From Paraburkholderia phosphatilytica (GTDB taxonomy: Bacteria; Pseudomonadota; Gammaproteobacteria; Burkholderiales; Burkholderiaceae), in NCBI RefSeq assembly GCF_003443895.1, contig NZ_QQOA01000001.1, positions 295,874-359,873 on the forward strand: DNA of 64,000 nucleotides. Direction: 5' to 3'. Position numbers and translations under genes: made by a program. Position 1 is the first letter of the stretch. Each line of letters opens with the position of its first letter. Of this stretch, positions 41,266-50,934 are shown one piece after another. The notes beneath the pieces were generated by a model that saw only the letters and a list, made by a program, of their open reading frames with translations, was not told where the DNA came from and did no database searches.

Positions 41266-41754
41266 ATGGGGAATAACTTTGAGATGTTGGCCCGTTGGAC
41301 TGTCTGGGCGAATGGTCTCACCTACGATGCGTGCGCCCGACTTTCATCAGACGACTATTTTATCGAACGCGCATGCGCCTTTGGTTCGATCCACAATACC
41401 CTCAATCATCTTCTTGCCACAGACCGTATCTGGCTCGGCCGGCTCTCTGGCGAAGGACATGACATCCCGTCTTTAGACCATATTGTCTGCCGGGATTTTG
41501 AGAGCCTTCGAGCCGAACGCCTGGCGGAGGATGAGAGGCTTGTCCGCATTGTTAGCACTGCCGTACATAGCGATCCAGATAAAGATATCGACTACATCAG
41601 TATGGATGGGAAGCCACAACGAAAGCCTCGTCAACTCATACTCGCCCACATTTTCATCCATCACGCCCACCATCGCGGCCAGGTTCATGCGCTGCTCTCG
41701 CAGACGCCCGTCGTGCCACCTGCGCTGGACATTACCTATTTCCCGCTTGGGTAA
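41266..41754 (+). CDS. DinB-family metalloprotein
   Basis: A 162-residue four-helix-bundle protein of the DinB/YfiT-like group. The three expected metal histidines appear in SIHNTLNHLLATDRIWLGRLSG (first His) and in AHIFIHHAHHRGQVHALLSQ (the paired His). The start fits MGNNFEMLARWTVWANGLTYDAC. Members include bacillithiol or mycothiol transferases and uncharacterised stress proteins; no thiol partner can be inferred here. AGGA lies upstream of the ATG. It is possibly controlled by the divergent LysR. Confidence 0.85.
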   Translation: MGNNFEMLARWTVWANGLTYDACARLSSDDYFIERACAFGSIHNTLNHLLATDRIWLGRLSGEGHDIPSLDHIVCRDFESLRAERLAEDERLVRIVSTAVHSDPDKDIDYISMDGKPQRKPRQLILAHIFIHHAHHRGQVHALLSQTPVVPPALDITYFPLG

Positions 41755-41801
41755 GCCATGATCCCGCAGAAGCGGCCTCGGACGGAATATCCCCTGTTTG
41801 A

Positions 41802-42791
41802 TCAAACCGTGACGACGATCTTGCCGAATTGCTCGTTCGACTCCAGAAAGCGATGCGCGTCAACGATCTGATCGAATGCAAAGGTTCTTGCGATGACTGG
41901 CTGGAGCGCACCTGACGCCAGCCCATCGAGGATGAACGCCCTGGCTGCCGCCAGTCGCTCCGGATCGCCGATAACCTCGTGGACGAGGTAGCCGCGCAGC
42001 GTCAGCATCTTGCCAAGCACGGCGAACAGCGGGAACGGCGTGACCTCCGGGCTCAAGCCGCCATATTCGATGAGGATGCCACCCCGTGACATCGCGGCCG
42101 TGAGCGGCTCGAATATCGGCCCTCCGATGGGGTCCAGTACCACTCTCACGCCCTGCGGTCCGGCAATCTCCGTCAGCCGGGCAACGAGGTCGTCTTCCGC
42201 GAGGGCGATGACATGGGCGGCGCCCGCCGCAAGCAGTGCGTCCTTCTTGACGGACGTTCGCGTGACCGCGATTGGGGTTGCGCCAATCAGGTTGGCAATC
42301 TGGATCGCGGCGAGGCCGACACTGCTGGATGCTGCAGTGATCACGACACAGTCTTTCCTGTTGAGCCTGGCAATGTCGACCAGTGCACCGTAAGCGGTGA
42401 GGTATTGCATCCAGACAGCCGCGGCCGCTTCCCAACCCAGGGACGGCGGGTGCTTGACGACGTGTTCGGCAGGAAAGGTGACAAGCTCGCCGTAGGCAGG
42501 CCAGCGGACCATCGAAAGTGGCGGCACCACGCTCACAGCGTCGCCTGGGACGAAGCCTTCCACATCCGCTCCGATCGTTTCGACGATGCCCGCGGCTTCG
42601 AGGCCAAGACCGGAAGGCAAGGTTGGCGTCTCGATGTAAGACCCCGCACGCAGCAGTGCCTCGGCGCGGTTAAGGCCAAATGCCTTGACGCGAATTTGAA
42701 CTTCACCCCGGGCGGGCAGCGGAACATCGACGTTCTCGATGCGCAGTACCTCGGGGCCACCATGCTCGTGGAAGCGGATCACGCGTGCCAT
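41802..42791 (-). CDS. NADPH:quinone oxidoreductase-like MDR-family dehydrogenase
   Basis: A 329-residue medium-chain reductase without zinc cysteines. It has LPSGLGLEAAGIVETIGADVEGF, the NADPH-binding ITAASSSVGLAAIQIANLIGATPIAVTRT, and the terminal QIVDAHRFLESNEQFGKIVVTV typical of the QOR/zeta-crystallin group. These enzymes reduce quinones or enones with NADPH. It is divergent from a LysR gene at 42896 (104 bp between), a very common QOR-LysR pair. Translation begins MARVIRFHEHGGPEVLRIE. Confidence 0.88.
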   Translation of the reverse strand: MARVIRFHEHGGPEVLRIENVDVPLPARGEVQIRVKAFGLNRAEALLRAGSYIETPTLPSGLGLEAAGIVETIGADVEGFVPGDAVSVVPPLSMVRWPAYGELVTFPAEHVVKHPPSLGWEAAAAVWMQYLTAYGALVDIARLNRKDCVVITAASSSVGLAAIQIANLIGATPIAVTRTSVKKDALLAAGAAHVIALAEDDLVARLTEIAGPQGVRVVLDPIGGPIFEPLTAAMSRGGILIEYGGLSPEVTPFPLFAVLGKMLTLRGYLVHEVIGDPERLAAARAFILDGLASGALQPVIARTFAFDQIVDAHRFLESNEQFGKIVVTV

Positions 42792-42895
42792 GTCGTCTCA
42801 ACTCGAAAGTAATTGAACCGAATACACTATGGCAGTGCGCCGTTCGCCGATAAATAGCGGGAAGACAAAACCAGTCGTAACCAGGAGTTTCCAAT

Positions 42896-43795
42896 ATGGA
42901 TCGCCTCACCAGCATGGCGGTGTTCGTCAAGGCTGTCGATCTAGGCTCGTTCGCGGCGGCTGCGGATTCGCTCGAGCTATCCGGACCGATGGTCGGCAAG
43001 CACGTCCGTTTCCTGGAGGAGCGGCTGGGCATGCGTCTTCTCACGCGGACCACGCGCCGCCAGAGCCTGACCGATTTTGGGCGTGCGTACTATGAGCGTT
43101 GCCGTGTCGTGCTGGCTGAAGCGGAAGCGGCGGATGCGCTCGCGGCCGATCAATTGGCCGAACCGCGCGGAAAGCTGCGCGTCACCATGCCCGTGCACTT
43201 CGGCCGGCGCTGTGTTGCCCCTGTGTTGCTGCAGCTCGCGAGGCAGTATCCGGCGCTGGAGCTGGATTTGTCGTTCAGCGACCGTTTCGCGGACCTCGCG
43301 GAGGAAGACCACGACCTGGCTATCCGGACTGGCGATCTGGAGAGCAAGGCCGGCGTGATCGCGCGCCGCGTCGCGCGTCAGCGTATGGTTGTCTGCGCGT
43401 CGCCGTCCTACGTCAAGAAACATGGCAGGCCACGGCAAATCGCGGATCTCGCTCAGCACCAGGCCATCGTCTACAGGCGGTCGGGCCGTGTCCGCCCGTG
43501 GCTGTTCCCGAGCGAGGACCAATCCGCGCTGGAGATCCTGCCCGCGAACCGGCTGCGACTCGACGACCTCGATGCGATCGCCGACGCCGCGACCCTCGGC
43601 ATGGGGCTGGCCTGGCTCCCATACTGGCTCGTGCGCGAACGCATTCAGGCAGGCGCGCTGATTCACCTTTTACCGAAGCAGCCGGGATTTCTCTACGATG
43701 CCTACGCGTTGTGGTTGCAGACGCCTCAGTTGCCTCGGAAGATTCGTCTCGCTGTCGATGCGCTGGCGGACGCATTGCCGGATCTCATGACGTGA
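42896..43795 (+). CDS. LysR-family transcriptional regulator
   Basis: A 299-residue LysR of the CrgA/AaeR-like group. It begins MDRLTSMAVFVKAVDLGSFAAAADSLELSGPMVGKHVRFLEERLG. The recognition helix is SGPMVGKHVRFLEERLG and RTTRRQSLTDFGRAYYERC follows. AGGAG lies eight bases before the ATG. It is divergent from the quinone oxidoreductase, which it probably activates or represses in response to an electrophile or quinone. The effector-binding domain is complete. Confidence 0.9.
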   Translation: MDRLTSMAVFVKAVDLGSFAAAADSLELSGPMVGKHVRFLEERLGMRLLTRTTRRQSLTDFGRAYYERCRVVLAEAEAADALAADQLAEPRGKLRVTMPVHFGRRCVAPVLLQLARQYPALELDLSFSDRFADLAEEDHDLAIRTGDLESKAGVIARRVARQRMVVCASPSYVKKHGRPRQIADLAQHQAIVYRRSGRVRPWLFPSEDQSALEILPANRLRLDDLDAIADAATLGMGLAWLPYWLVRERIQAGALIHLLPKQPGFLYDAYALWLQTPQLPRKIRLAVDALADALPDLMT

Positions 43796-43859
43796 GCGCG
43801 ATCCGCGGAGAGCACAACATCGCATGTCGTGCCCTCCGCAACGCAACAAGTACCTCGCG

Positions 43860-46064
43860 TTACCGGCTCTGCAACCGGATATCCCGCGACGACGCGCCGA
43901 CATAAACCGCATTGCCCTGCACGTACTTCCATTTGTTGCTGGACGTATCCCACACGCTTTGCATGCGCTCAGGAACCGTCACGCTCACCGGCCGCGTTTC
44001 GCCCGGATTCAGATACACCTTCTGCCAGCCCACCAGGCGCCGCGGCGGCTCGCCGTTGTAGTTCACACCGAGATACACCTGCGCCACTTCAGCGCCCGCA
44101 ACACGTCCGTCGTTTCTGACCGTAAAGCTCGCAGTCAACGTATGGCCCGGTCCGCGATGGACGCTAAGATTCGTGAAGCTGAAGTTCGTGTACGAGAGCC
44201 CATAGCCGAACTCATACAACGGCGCGATGTTCTTCGCGTCGTACCAGCGGTACCCCATGTCCAGCTTCTCCGAGTACACCGGGTCCTGCGCGAACACGCC
44301 ATTGGTGCCCCACGTCGGCGTGTCCTGATCGTGCACGGGGAACGTGACAGGCAGCTTGCCCGACGGATTCACCGCGCCGAACAGCACGTTCGCGATCGCC
44401 TGGCCGCCGCCTTCGCCCGGATACCACGCCTCGACGATCGCCGATACCTGGTCCTTCCACGGCATCAGCACCGGGTTGCCGTTCTCGAGAATCACGATGG
44501 TGCGCGGATTGGCCTGCGCGACCGCTTCCACCAGCTGATCCTGGTTCGACGGATTCGCAAGGCTCAGGCTCTGCAGGTCGCCGAAGTCTTCGCCCGCCGG
44601 CTGCGCGACCACGACGATCGCGACGTCCGACTGCCGCGCGAGCGCCACCGCTGAATCGATTTCCTGCTGCGTATAGGCCCTGAACGGTTGCGTCTGATCG
44701 GTGTTGCCCGCAAAGCTTACCCGCGCCGACGGCGCCAGCGTCTGAATGGCCTTGACGATCGGCACGTTCAGCTTGAGCCACGGATTGGTCCACCAGCCGC
44801 AGCCCGTCGACGTGCCGAATACGAGTCCGCCGCAGCCGGAGAAGTTGCCCGTCACCGGATCGCGCGTATTACCCGAGCCGCCGCCCGTCAGCACCGCCAC
44901 GTCCGCATGACCGCCGATCACCGCGACATGCCGCAAGCCCGCGTTGGACAGCGGCAGCTGCGCGTTGTCGTTCTTCAGCAGTACGATCGACTGCTCTTCC
45001 GCGGCCTGCGTAAACGCATTCGCCTTCGCGAAGTCGAACGAGCCGCCCGCCTTCGCCGGATCGTCGAGCACGCCGATCCGGATCATCTCGTACAGCTTGC
45101 GCCGGACCATGTCGTCGAGGCGTGCTTCCGAGACGGCATGCGTCGACAGCGCCTGCTTGACGAGATCGGGCGTCAGATAGACCGTCGCACCGACATCCTC
45201 TTCCTCGTCGAGACCTGCATTGATCGCGGGCGCGGTGCTATGCGTCGCGCCCCAGTCCGACTGAACCTGCCCTTCGAAACCCCAGTCGTTCTTCAACACG
45301 TCGCTCAGCAGGTGCGAGTTCTCGCACGCATACGTACCGTTAAGCCGGTTATAGCTGCACATCACGCTGCCGGGGCGGGCATCGCGCGCGGCGATTTCGA
45401 ACGGCAGCAGATAGAGCTCGCGCAGCGTGCGTTCGTCGATCTGGCTGTTGCCGCCCATGCGGTTGGTTTCCTGCTCGTTGCCGGCGAAATGCTTGATGGT
45501 CGCGATCACCTTGTGATTCTGCGTGCCGACGGTACGCGCGGCCAGCATCTCGCCTGCCAGCACCGGATCTTCGCCAAGGTACTCGAACAGCCGGCCGCCG
45601 CGCGGCTCGCGCGCGAGATTGGTGCCGCCGCCAAGCCCCATGCCGAAGCCCTGCGCGCGAATCGCTCTCGCGATCTCCGAGCCGAAGTCATACGCGAGAC
45701 GCGGGTCCCAGCTCGCCGCCAGCGCGATCGTCGCGGGGAAGGTGGTACTCGGCTGCGTCGTGCTGCCGGATCCGGTTGCCGAATCGACCATGTTCAGATC
45801 GGGGATGCCCAACCGCGGCACGCCCTGGATATAGCCCGCGCCGCCACCGGGCACCTGGCTCATCTGGTACTCGGAGTGAATGAACTGCAGCTTTTCATCG
45901 AGCGTCATCTGCTGCACGAGCCGGTCCGCGCGCAGATGCGCGCCGTAGTCTTCGGCTGATGCGTAGGGCAATGGAAATGGATTTTCGCTAGCGCTCTCGC
46001 CCGCGTGCGCAGCAGTGAGCGCCGCCGCCAGCATCAGGGCCATGGACAATCGAGTGATCCGCAT
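43860..46064 (-). CDS. Glycoside hydrolase family 3 beta-glucosidase, periplasmic
   Basis: A 734-residue GH3 enzyme with the signal peptide MRITRLSMALMLAAALTAAHAGES and a GGAGAGACAG Shine-Dalgarno. The (beta/alpha)8 domain contains FGMGLGGGTNLAREPRGGR, KVIATIKHFAGNEQETNR and the nucleophile Asp in VQSDWGATH near residue 267. The second domain has the GGSGNTRD region, and a fibronectin-type III-like domain lies at about 640-720. It hydrolyses beta-glucosides or oligosaccharides in the periplasm. It is monocistronic. The 393 bp upstream (46065-46457) hold only AT-richer promoter DNA and an imperfect 11-bp direct repeat, CCTCACTACAT, at 46269-46291. Confidence 0.92.
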   Translation of the reverse strand: MRITRLSMALMLAAALTAAHAGESASENPFPLPYASAEDYGAHLRADRLVQQMTLDEKLQFIHSEYQMSQVPGGGAGYIQGVPRLGIPDLNMVDSATGSGSTTQPSTTFPATIALAASWDPRLAYDFGSEIARAIRAQGFGMGLGGGTNLAREPRGGRLFEYLGEDPVLAGEMLAARTVGTQNHKVIATIKHFAGNEQETNRMGGNSQIDERTLRELYLLPFEIAARDARPGSVMCSYNRLNGTYACENSHLLSDVLKNDWGFEGQVQSDWGATHSTAPAINAGLDEEEDVGATVYLTPDLVKQALSTHAVSEARLDDMVRRKLYEMIRIGVLDDPAKAGGSFDFAKANAFTQAAEEQSIVLLKNDNAQLPLSNAGLRHVAVIGGHADVAVLTGGGSGNTRDPVTGNFSGCGGLVFGTSTGCGWWTNPWLKLNVPIVKAIQTLAPSARVSFAGNTDQTQPFRAYTQQEIDSAVALARQSDVAIVVVAQPAGEDFGDLQSLSLANPSNQDQLVEAVAQANPRTIVILENGNPVLMPWKDQVSAIVEAWYPGEGGGQAIANVLFGAVNPSGKLPVTFPVHDQDTPTWGTNGVFAQDPVYSEKLDMGYRWYDAKNIAPLYEFGYGLSYTNFSFTNLSVHRGPGHTLTASFTVRNDGRVAGAEVAQVYLGVNYNGEPPRRLVGWQKVYLNPGETRPVSVTVPERMQSVWDTSSNKWKYVQGNAVYVGASSRDIRLQSR

Positions 46065-46457
46065 CTGTCTCTCCAGTTCGGGATGTTATTAGCATTGCGA
46101 AATGAATAGCGAGTTCTATTCCCCGATGCCGGACGCAAGATCGCGGCGCAGACAGAGCGGCGATGCGGACTCACGCGATCATCCGGATCGCATCAGCCGC
46201 TACGCTCGGTTGTTGTGAGCTTCGATCGATGTAGCGAAACTCCGTCTTCCCTTATCTTACGCAAGTAACCTCACTACATCCTCACTACCATCTCGGTATT
46301 TTCCCTCAGTAAAAACAATGACTTATGCGTTGTGGATTGGCTCGTGCGCCAGGTTATGCTTGCCTGAATCACGCAGCGAAATCCACACGACAAGCCGCGC
46401 CATGTCTGAGCAAAACGGCGCGCAACCGACGGGCCGCCGCGCCCCTGGAGACACGCG
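46065..46457. other. 393-bp intergenic region between divergent GH3 and acyl-CoA ligase genes
   Basis: No gene is supported. It is less GC-rich than average and should contain both divergent promoters. Near-identical 11-bp units, CCTCACTACAT (46269-46279) and CCTCACTACCAT (46280-46291), stand in tandem and could be a regulator site. Small ORFs across 46274-46457 lack Shine-Dalgarno sequences and family similarity. Confidence 0.6.
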
Positions 46458-48128
46458 ATGGAACACATGTTCGAGGCCGGCCTCGCGCGCCGCGAGGCCA
46501 ACTACGTGCCGCTCACGCCCATCGATTTCATCGCGCGCGCGGCCGAGGTCTACGGCGACCGTCTCGCGGTCGTGCATGGCGAGATCCGTCGCAACTGGGC
46601 CGAAACCTATGCGCGCACGCGGCGCCTCGCGAGCGCTTTGCAACGCGCGGGCATTCAACGCGGCGACACGGTAGCGGCGCTGCTACCGAACATCCCGGCG
46701 ATGGTCGAAGCGCACTTCGGCGTGCCGATGTCCGGTGCGGTGCTCAATACGCTGAACACGCGGCTCGACGCGAAGTCGATCCTCTTCATGCTGCGTCACG
46801 GCGAAGCGAAAGCGTTGATCGTCGACACGGAATACGCGGCGGTCGCCAAAGCGGCCGCCGCGGAGTTTCCATCGTTGCGCATCGTCAACGTGGCTGATGC
46901 GATGCCTGCGGACCCTCAAGCATTCGCCACCGCCACCAGCTACGAAACGTTTCTGGATAGCGGCGATCCGGAGTGCGTGTGGACACCGCCCGCCGACGAG
47001 TGGGACGCGATCGCGCTCAACTACACGTCCGGCACGACAGGCGACCCGAAGGGCGTCGTCTACCACCATCGCGGCGCGTATCTGAACGCGATCTCGAACA
47101 TCCTCGAATGGGACATGCCGAAGCACGCGGTGTATCTGTGGACGCTGCCGCTCTTTCACTGCAACGGCTGGTGCTTCCCGTGGACGGTGGCGGCACGCGC
47201 GGGCGTCAACGTGTGTCTGCGCAAGTTCGATGCGCAGTTCGTGTTCGAGCTGATCCGCCGCGAACGCGTCACGCACTATTGCGGCGCGCCGATCGTGCAG
47301 GGCGCGCTCGCGAATGCGCCGGCCGCATGGCGCGAAGGGATCACGCATCGCGTCGCGACGATGGTCGCGGGCGCGCCGCCCTCGCCTGCCGTGATCGCGC
47401 GCATGAAGGACATCGGCATCGATCTCACGCATGTCTACGGATTGACCGAGGTCTACGGTCCGGCTTCGGTGTGCGCGCAGCAGGACGCATGGAACGCGCT
47501 CGACGACGATGCACGCGCCGCGCTCAACGCACGGCAAGGCGTGCGCTATCACCTGCAGGCCGGCGTCGCCGTGCTCGATCCCGGCACGATGCAGGCGGTA
47601 CCCGCCGACGGCGAGACGCTCGGCGAAGTCATGTTCCGCGGCAACATCTGCATGAAGGGCTACTTGAAGAACCCGCAGGCATCCGACGCCGCATTTCGCG
47701 GCGGCTGGTTCCATACCGGCGATCTCGGCGTGATGGCGCCGGACGGCTATATCCGCATCCGCGACCGCAGCAAGGACATTATCATCTCGGGCGGCGAGAA
47801 CATCTCCAGCATCGAAGTGGAAGACGTGCTGTACCGGCACCCGGCGGTTGCCGTGGCCGCGGTCGTCGCGATGCCGGACGCGAAGTGGGGCGAAGTGCCG
47901 TGCGCATTCGTCGAGCTGAAGGAAGGGCAGGCCGCAACCGCGGAGGAGATCATCGCGCACTGCCGGCAGCACCTGGCGGGCTTCAAGGTGCCGAAGAAGG
48001 TGGAGTTCGGCGAGCTGCCTAAAACGTCGACGGGCAAGATCCAGAAGTATGAACTGCGCGCTCGCGTGAAGTCGGCGAGCGCGATCGATCTGGCCGGCGA
48101 TAGCGCGGCGCCCCCAGCCGCGCGCTAG
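46458..48128 (+). CDS. Acyl-CoA synthetase (AMP-forming, medium-chain fatty acid ligase type)
   Basis: A 556-residue ANL ligase with GGAG before the ATG. It has the AMP-binding motif LNYTSGTTGDPKGVVYHHRG near residue 190, the tyrosine-containing HVYGLTEVYGPASVC, GWFHTGDLGVMAPDGYIRIRDRSKDIIISGGENISS and the catalytic lysine in LPKTSTGKIQK. This matches the AlkK/FadK-like group that activates medium-chain or branched acids. It stands alone, divergent from the GH3 gene and convergent with an amino-acid-type binding protein. The substrate is not determinable. Confidence 0.9.
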   Translation: MEHMFEAGLARREANYVPLTPIDFIARAAEVYGDRLAVVHGEIRRNWAETYARTRRLASALQRAGIQRGDTVAALLPNIPAMVEAHFGVPMSGAVLNTLNTRLDAKSILFMLRHGEAKALIVDTEYAAVAKAAAAEFPSLRIVNVADAMPADPQAFATATSYETFLDSGDPECVWTPPADEWDAIALNYTSGTTGDPKGVVYHHRGAYLNAISNILEWDMPKHAVYLWTLPLFHCNGWCFPWTVAARAGVNVCLRKFDAQFVFELIRRERVTHYCGAPIVQGALANAPAAWREGITHRVATMVAGAPPSPAVIARMKDIGIDLTHVYGLTEVYGPASVCAQQDAWNALDDDARAALNARQGVRYHLQAGVAVLDPGTMQAVPADGETLGEVMFRGNICMKGYLKNPQASDAAFRGGWFHTGDLGVMAPDGYIRIRDRSKDIIISGGENISSIEVEDVLYRHPAVAVAAVVAMPDAKWGEVPCAFVELKEGQAATAEEIIAHCRQHLAGFKVPKKVEFGELPKTSTGKIQKYELRARVKSASAIDLAGDSAAPPAAR

Positions 48129-48166
48129 CCAAAACGAGGACGAAACGAAAGCGAAACGAAGACCCG

Positions 48167-49369
48167 CTACATGTGGATCACATCGACCACGTCCTTGTGG
48201 TGGTCCTTGAACTGATAAATCGTGATCGCCGCGTCCTTCAGGTCGCCGTGCGGATCGAACGCGATCTTGCCGATCACGCCGTCGTATTGCGTGGCCGGCA
48301 TCGCGGCGAGAATCTTCGCGCGGTCCGTCGAATTCGCGCGCTTCATCGCATCGACGATCACGTACACGGCGTCGTAGGCGAAGGGGCCATACGCATCGAT
48401 CGGCACCTTGTAGCGCGCCACGTAGCGCTGGTCGAACGACGCGCCCTTGGGCATCTTCGAGAGCGCGAGGCCCGCCTCGGAGCACACGACGTTGTCGATC
48501 GCATCGCCCGCGAGATCGATCATCTTGTCGGTGCACGCGCCGTCGCCGCCCAGCACGTGCGCGGTCATGCCGAGCGCCGCCGCCTGTTTCGCGAGCGGCC
48601 CCGCCGTTGCATCCGATCCGCCGTACATGATCGCGTCGGGCCGCAGTCCCTTGATCTTCGTCAGGATCGCGCGGAAATCCGTGGCTTTGTCGTTGGTCGC
48701 TTCATGCGCGACGACGGTCGCGCCCGCGGCCTTCGCGGCTTTTTCGAACTCGTCCGCAAGGCCTTGTCCGTAGGCGGTGGAATCGTCGATCACGGCGATC
48801 CGCTTCGCGTGCAGCGGGCCGACTGCATAGCGCGCCAATGCGGGGCCTTGCATCGCATCGGTCGCAACGAGCCGATAAGTCGTGCGGAAGCCCTGCTGCG
48901 TGAACGCCGGATTGGTCGATCCCTGCGAAATCTGCGTGACGTTCGCCTCGCTGTAGATGCGCGACGCCGGAATCGACACGCCCGAGTTGATGTCGCCGAC
49001 CACCGCCACGACGCCGTCGTCGACGAGCTTCTGCGCGACCTGGGTGCCGGTGCGCGGATCAGCCGCGTCGTCCTGCGAATCGAGCTGCAAGGTCACCGGC
49101 TTGCCGCCGATCACGAGATGCTGGCTGTTGATCTCGTCGATCGCGAGACGCGCGGCGTTTTCGCTGTCTTTGCCCATGTTCGCGAGCTGACCCGTCATCG
49201 GCGCAGCGTGCCCGATCAGCACGACGGTCGGCTTGGCGTTCGCGGTGCTCGTGACATCCGCCGCATCGGCGAGACTCGCGGCGGTCATAGCGCAGATAGC
49301 GGCCACCGCTGCCGCAATCGTCAGGGGTACGAATCGCGCATCGCGTTTCGCTTCAGGATGATGGTTCAC
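48167..49369 (-). CDS. Branched-chain amino acid-type ABC transporter substrate-binding protein
   Basis: A 400-residue LivJ/LivK-type protein. The start is GTG at 49369 behind GAGGTCCGCAC (VNHHPEAKRDARF), followed by the signal VPLTIAAAVAAICAMTAASLADA. The mature part has VLIGHAAPMTGQLANMGKDSENAARLAIDEIN, GVVAVVGDINSGVSIPASRIY and AVIDDSTAYGQGLADEF, the peripheral binding type I fold. No permease or ATPase gene of the Liv type is adjacent, so it is an orphan receptor that may use a transporter elsewhere. It binds branched-chain amino acids or a related amide in the periplasm. Confidence 0.9.
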   Translation of the reverse strand: MNHHPEAKRDARFVPLTIAAAVAAICAMTAASLADAADVTSTANAKPTVVLIGHAAPMTGQLANMGKDSENAARLAIDEINSQHLVIGGKPVTLQLDSQDDAADPRTGTQVAQKLVDDGVVAVVGDINSGVSIPASRIYSEANVTQISQGSTNPAFTQQGFRTTYRLVATDAMQGPALARYAVGPLHAKRIAVIDDSTAYGQGLADEFEKAAKAAGATVVAHEATNDKATDFRAILTKIKGLRPDAIMYGGSDATAGPLAKQAAALGMTAHVLGGDGACTDKMIDLAGDAIDNVVCSEAGLALSKMPKGASFDQRYVARYKVPIDAYGPFAYDAVYVIVDAMKRANSTDRAKILAAMPATQYDGVIGKIAFDPHGDLKDAAITIYQFKDHHKDVVDVIHM

Positions 49370-49546
49370 GTGCGGACCTCGATTGAGTGAGTGGACAGCC
49401 GGCGAATCCGCCGGAACAGCCTCCGGCGCTTCGTTCGATACATGCGATACGTGCAGTGCAACTACGCGCGGCGGATGAGAACCAGTATTCGAGCGCCGAA
49501 ATTCGCCGTCCAACGACTTATTCTGTTGGCCGGCAATAAAGAAACA

Positions 49547-50929
49547 TTATGCGGACGCGGGCACTGCATCGTCTGCATGCGTCTTTGCTTGCGCACTACC
49601 GCCAAGTGCAGCTTCCACGCTGCGGCCAATCGCCAGCACCGACGCATCGGCAAACGCACGACCAACGATCGACAGGCCGACCGGCAGCGCACCGTCGTCA
49701 TGACACGGCACCGTCAACGCACAGCCGTCCATCACGTTGACGACCGACGGATTGCGCAGCGCTTTCGCATTGGCGGCGAAGAAGCGTTCGTCGTCCGCTT
49801 CGATGTCGTCGAGCCGCGGCGCCACTGTCGCGACCGTCGGCATCAGCCACGCATCGAAACGCGCGAGCCGGGCGCGCGCATCGCGCACGAAGCGCTCGCG
49901 CGCCGCCAGCAGATCGAGGTAGTCGGCGGCGCTCAGGTGCTCGCCTTTACGCAGACGCTGCAACACGCGCCGATCGTAGTCTTCCGGTACATCGGCAACG
50001 TAATGACGATGCCATGCCCACGCCTGCGCCGCGGTGATACCCGCGGGCGGCGTGCGCTGCATCAGCTCCGCAAGTTCGGGAAACGCGAAATGCTCGACGG
50101 TCGCGCCGGCTTCGCGCAAGCGGTGAATCGCACGATCGAACGCGATGCGCACCTCATCGTCGAGATCGTCGGCGACATAGTCGTAAGTCACGCCGAAGCG
50201 CACCGCGTGCAACGGACGCGCGGCCGTATCGAGCGTCTGCGCCGACAGAACGGCGTCCGCCAGCACGCAGCAGTCGACGCTGCGCGCGATCGGCCCCACC
50301 GAATCGAACGACGTCGACAGCGGCAGCACGCCGTCGAGCGGCACGCGCGCGGCAGTCGGCTTGAATGCGCTCAGCCCGCAAAACGCGGCCGGGATGCGCA
50401 CCGAGCCGCCGGTATCCGTGCCGAGCGCCCACGCGGCATGTCCAAGCGCCACCGATACGGCCGCGCCCGAACTGGAGCCGCCCGCGATCCGCGCAGGATC
50501 GTGCGGATTGCGCGGCGTGCCGTAGTGCGGATTGAGGCCGAGCCCCGAGAACGCGAACTCGCTCATGTTGGTACGCCCCACCAGCACGGCGCCCGCATCG
50601 CGCAGACGCGAGACCGCGATGCTGTCGCGCGCGGCCGGTTCTGCATCGCGCAGCACGCGCGAGCCGGCGGTAGTCACCTGCCCTTTGACGTCGAACAGGC
50701 CTTTTACCGACACTGGAATGCCCGCGAGCTGGGACGGCACGTAGCCCCGCTGCCGCAACGTGTCGCTCGTCGCGGCCGCCGCGCGCGCCGCGTCGCGATC
50801 GATTGCAATGTACGCGTTGCCGAATCGATGCGCGTCGGCATCGATCGCCGACAGCGATGCATCGAGCAGCGCCGCCGCTGAAATCTGCCGCGTGCCGAGC
50901 GCGTGTTGCCAGTCACGAATCGTCCGCAT
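49547..50929 (-). CDS. Amidase (amidase-signature family)
   Basis: A 460-residue amidase starting at ATG 50929, five bases after the DUF2848 stop, with GGAG in that stop region; the longer open frame is not the gene. The catalytic lysine is in VSVKGLFDVKG. The signature serines appear in RIAGGSSSGAAVSVALG (cis-Ser) and ALGTDTGGSVRIPAAFCGL (nucleophile). These enzymes hydrolyse amides to acid plus ammonia. Coupled to DUF2848 and near a ureidoglycolate-lyase-like gene, it may degrade a ureide or dicarboxylic amide. Confidence 0.9.
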   Translation of the reverse strand: MRTIRDWQHALGTRQISAAALLDASLSAIDADAHRFGNAYIAIDRDAARAAAATSDTLRQRGYVPSQLAGIPVSVKGLFDVKGQVTTAGSRVLRDAEPAARDSIAVSRLRDAGAVLVGRTNMSEFAFSGLGLNPHYGTPRNPHDPARIAGGSSSGAAVSVALGHAAWALGTDTGGSVRIPAAFCGLSAFKPTAARVPLDGVLPLSTSFDSVGPIARSVDCCVLADAVLSAQTLDTAARPLHAVRFGVTYDYVADDLDDEVRIAFDRAIHRLREAGATVEHFAFPELAELMQRTPPAGITAAQAWAWHRHYVADVPEDYDRRVLQRLRKGEHLSAADYLDLLAARERFVRDARARLARFDAWLMPTVATVAPRLDDIEADDERFFAANAKALRNPSVVNVMDGCALTVPCHDDGALPVGLSIVGRAFADASVLAIGRSVEAALGGSAQAKTHADDAVPASA

Positions 50930-50934
50930 CGCCG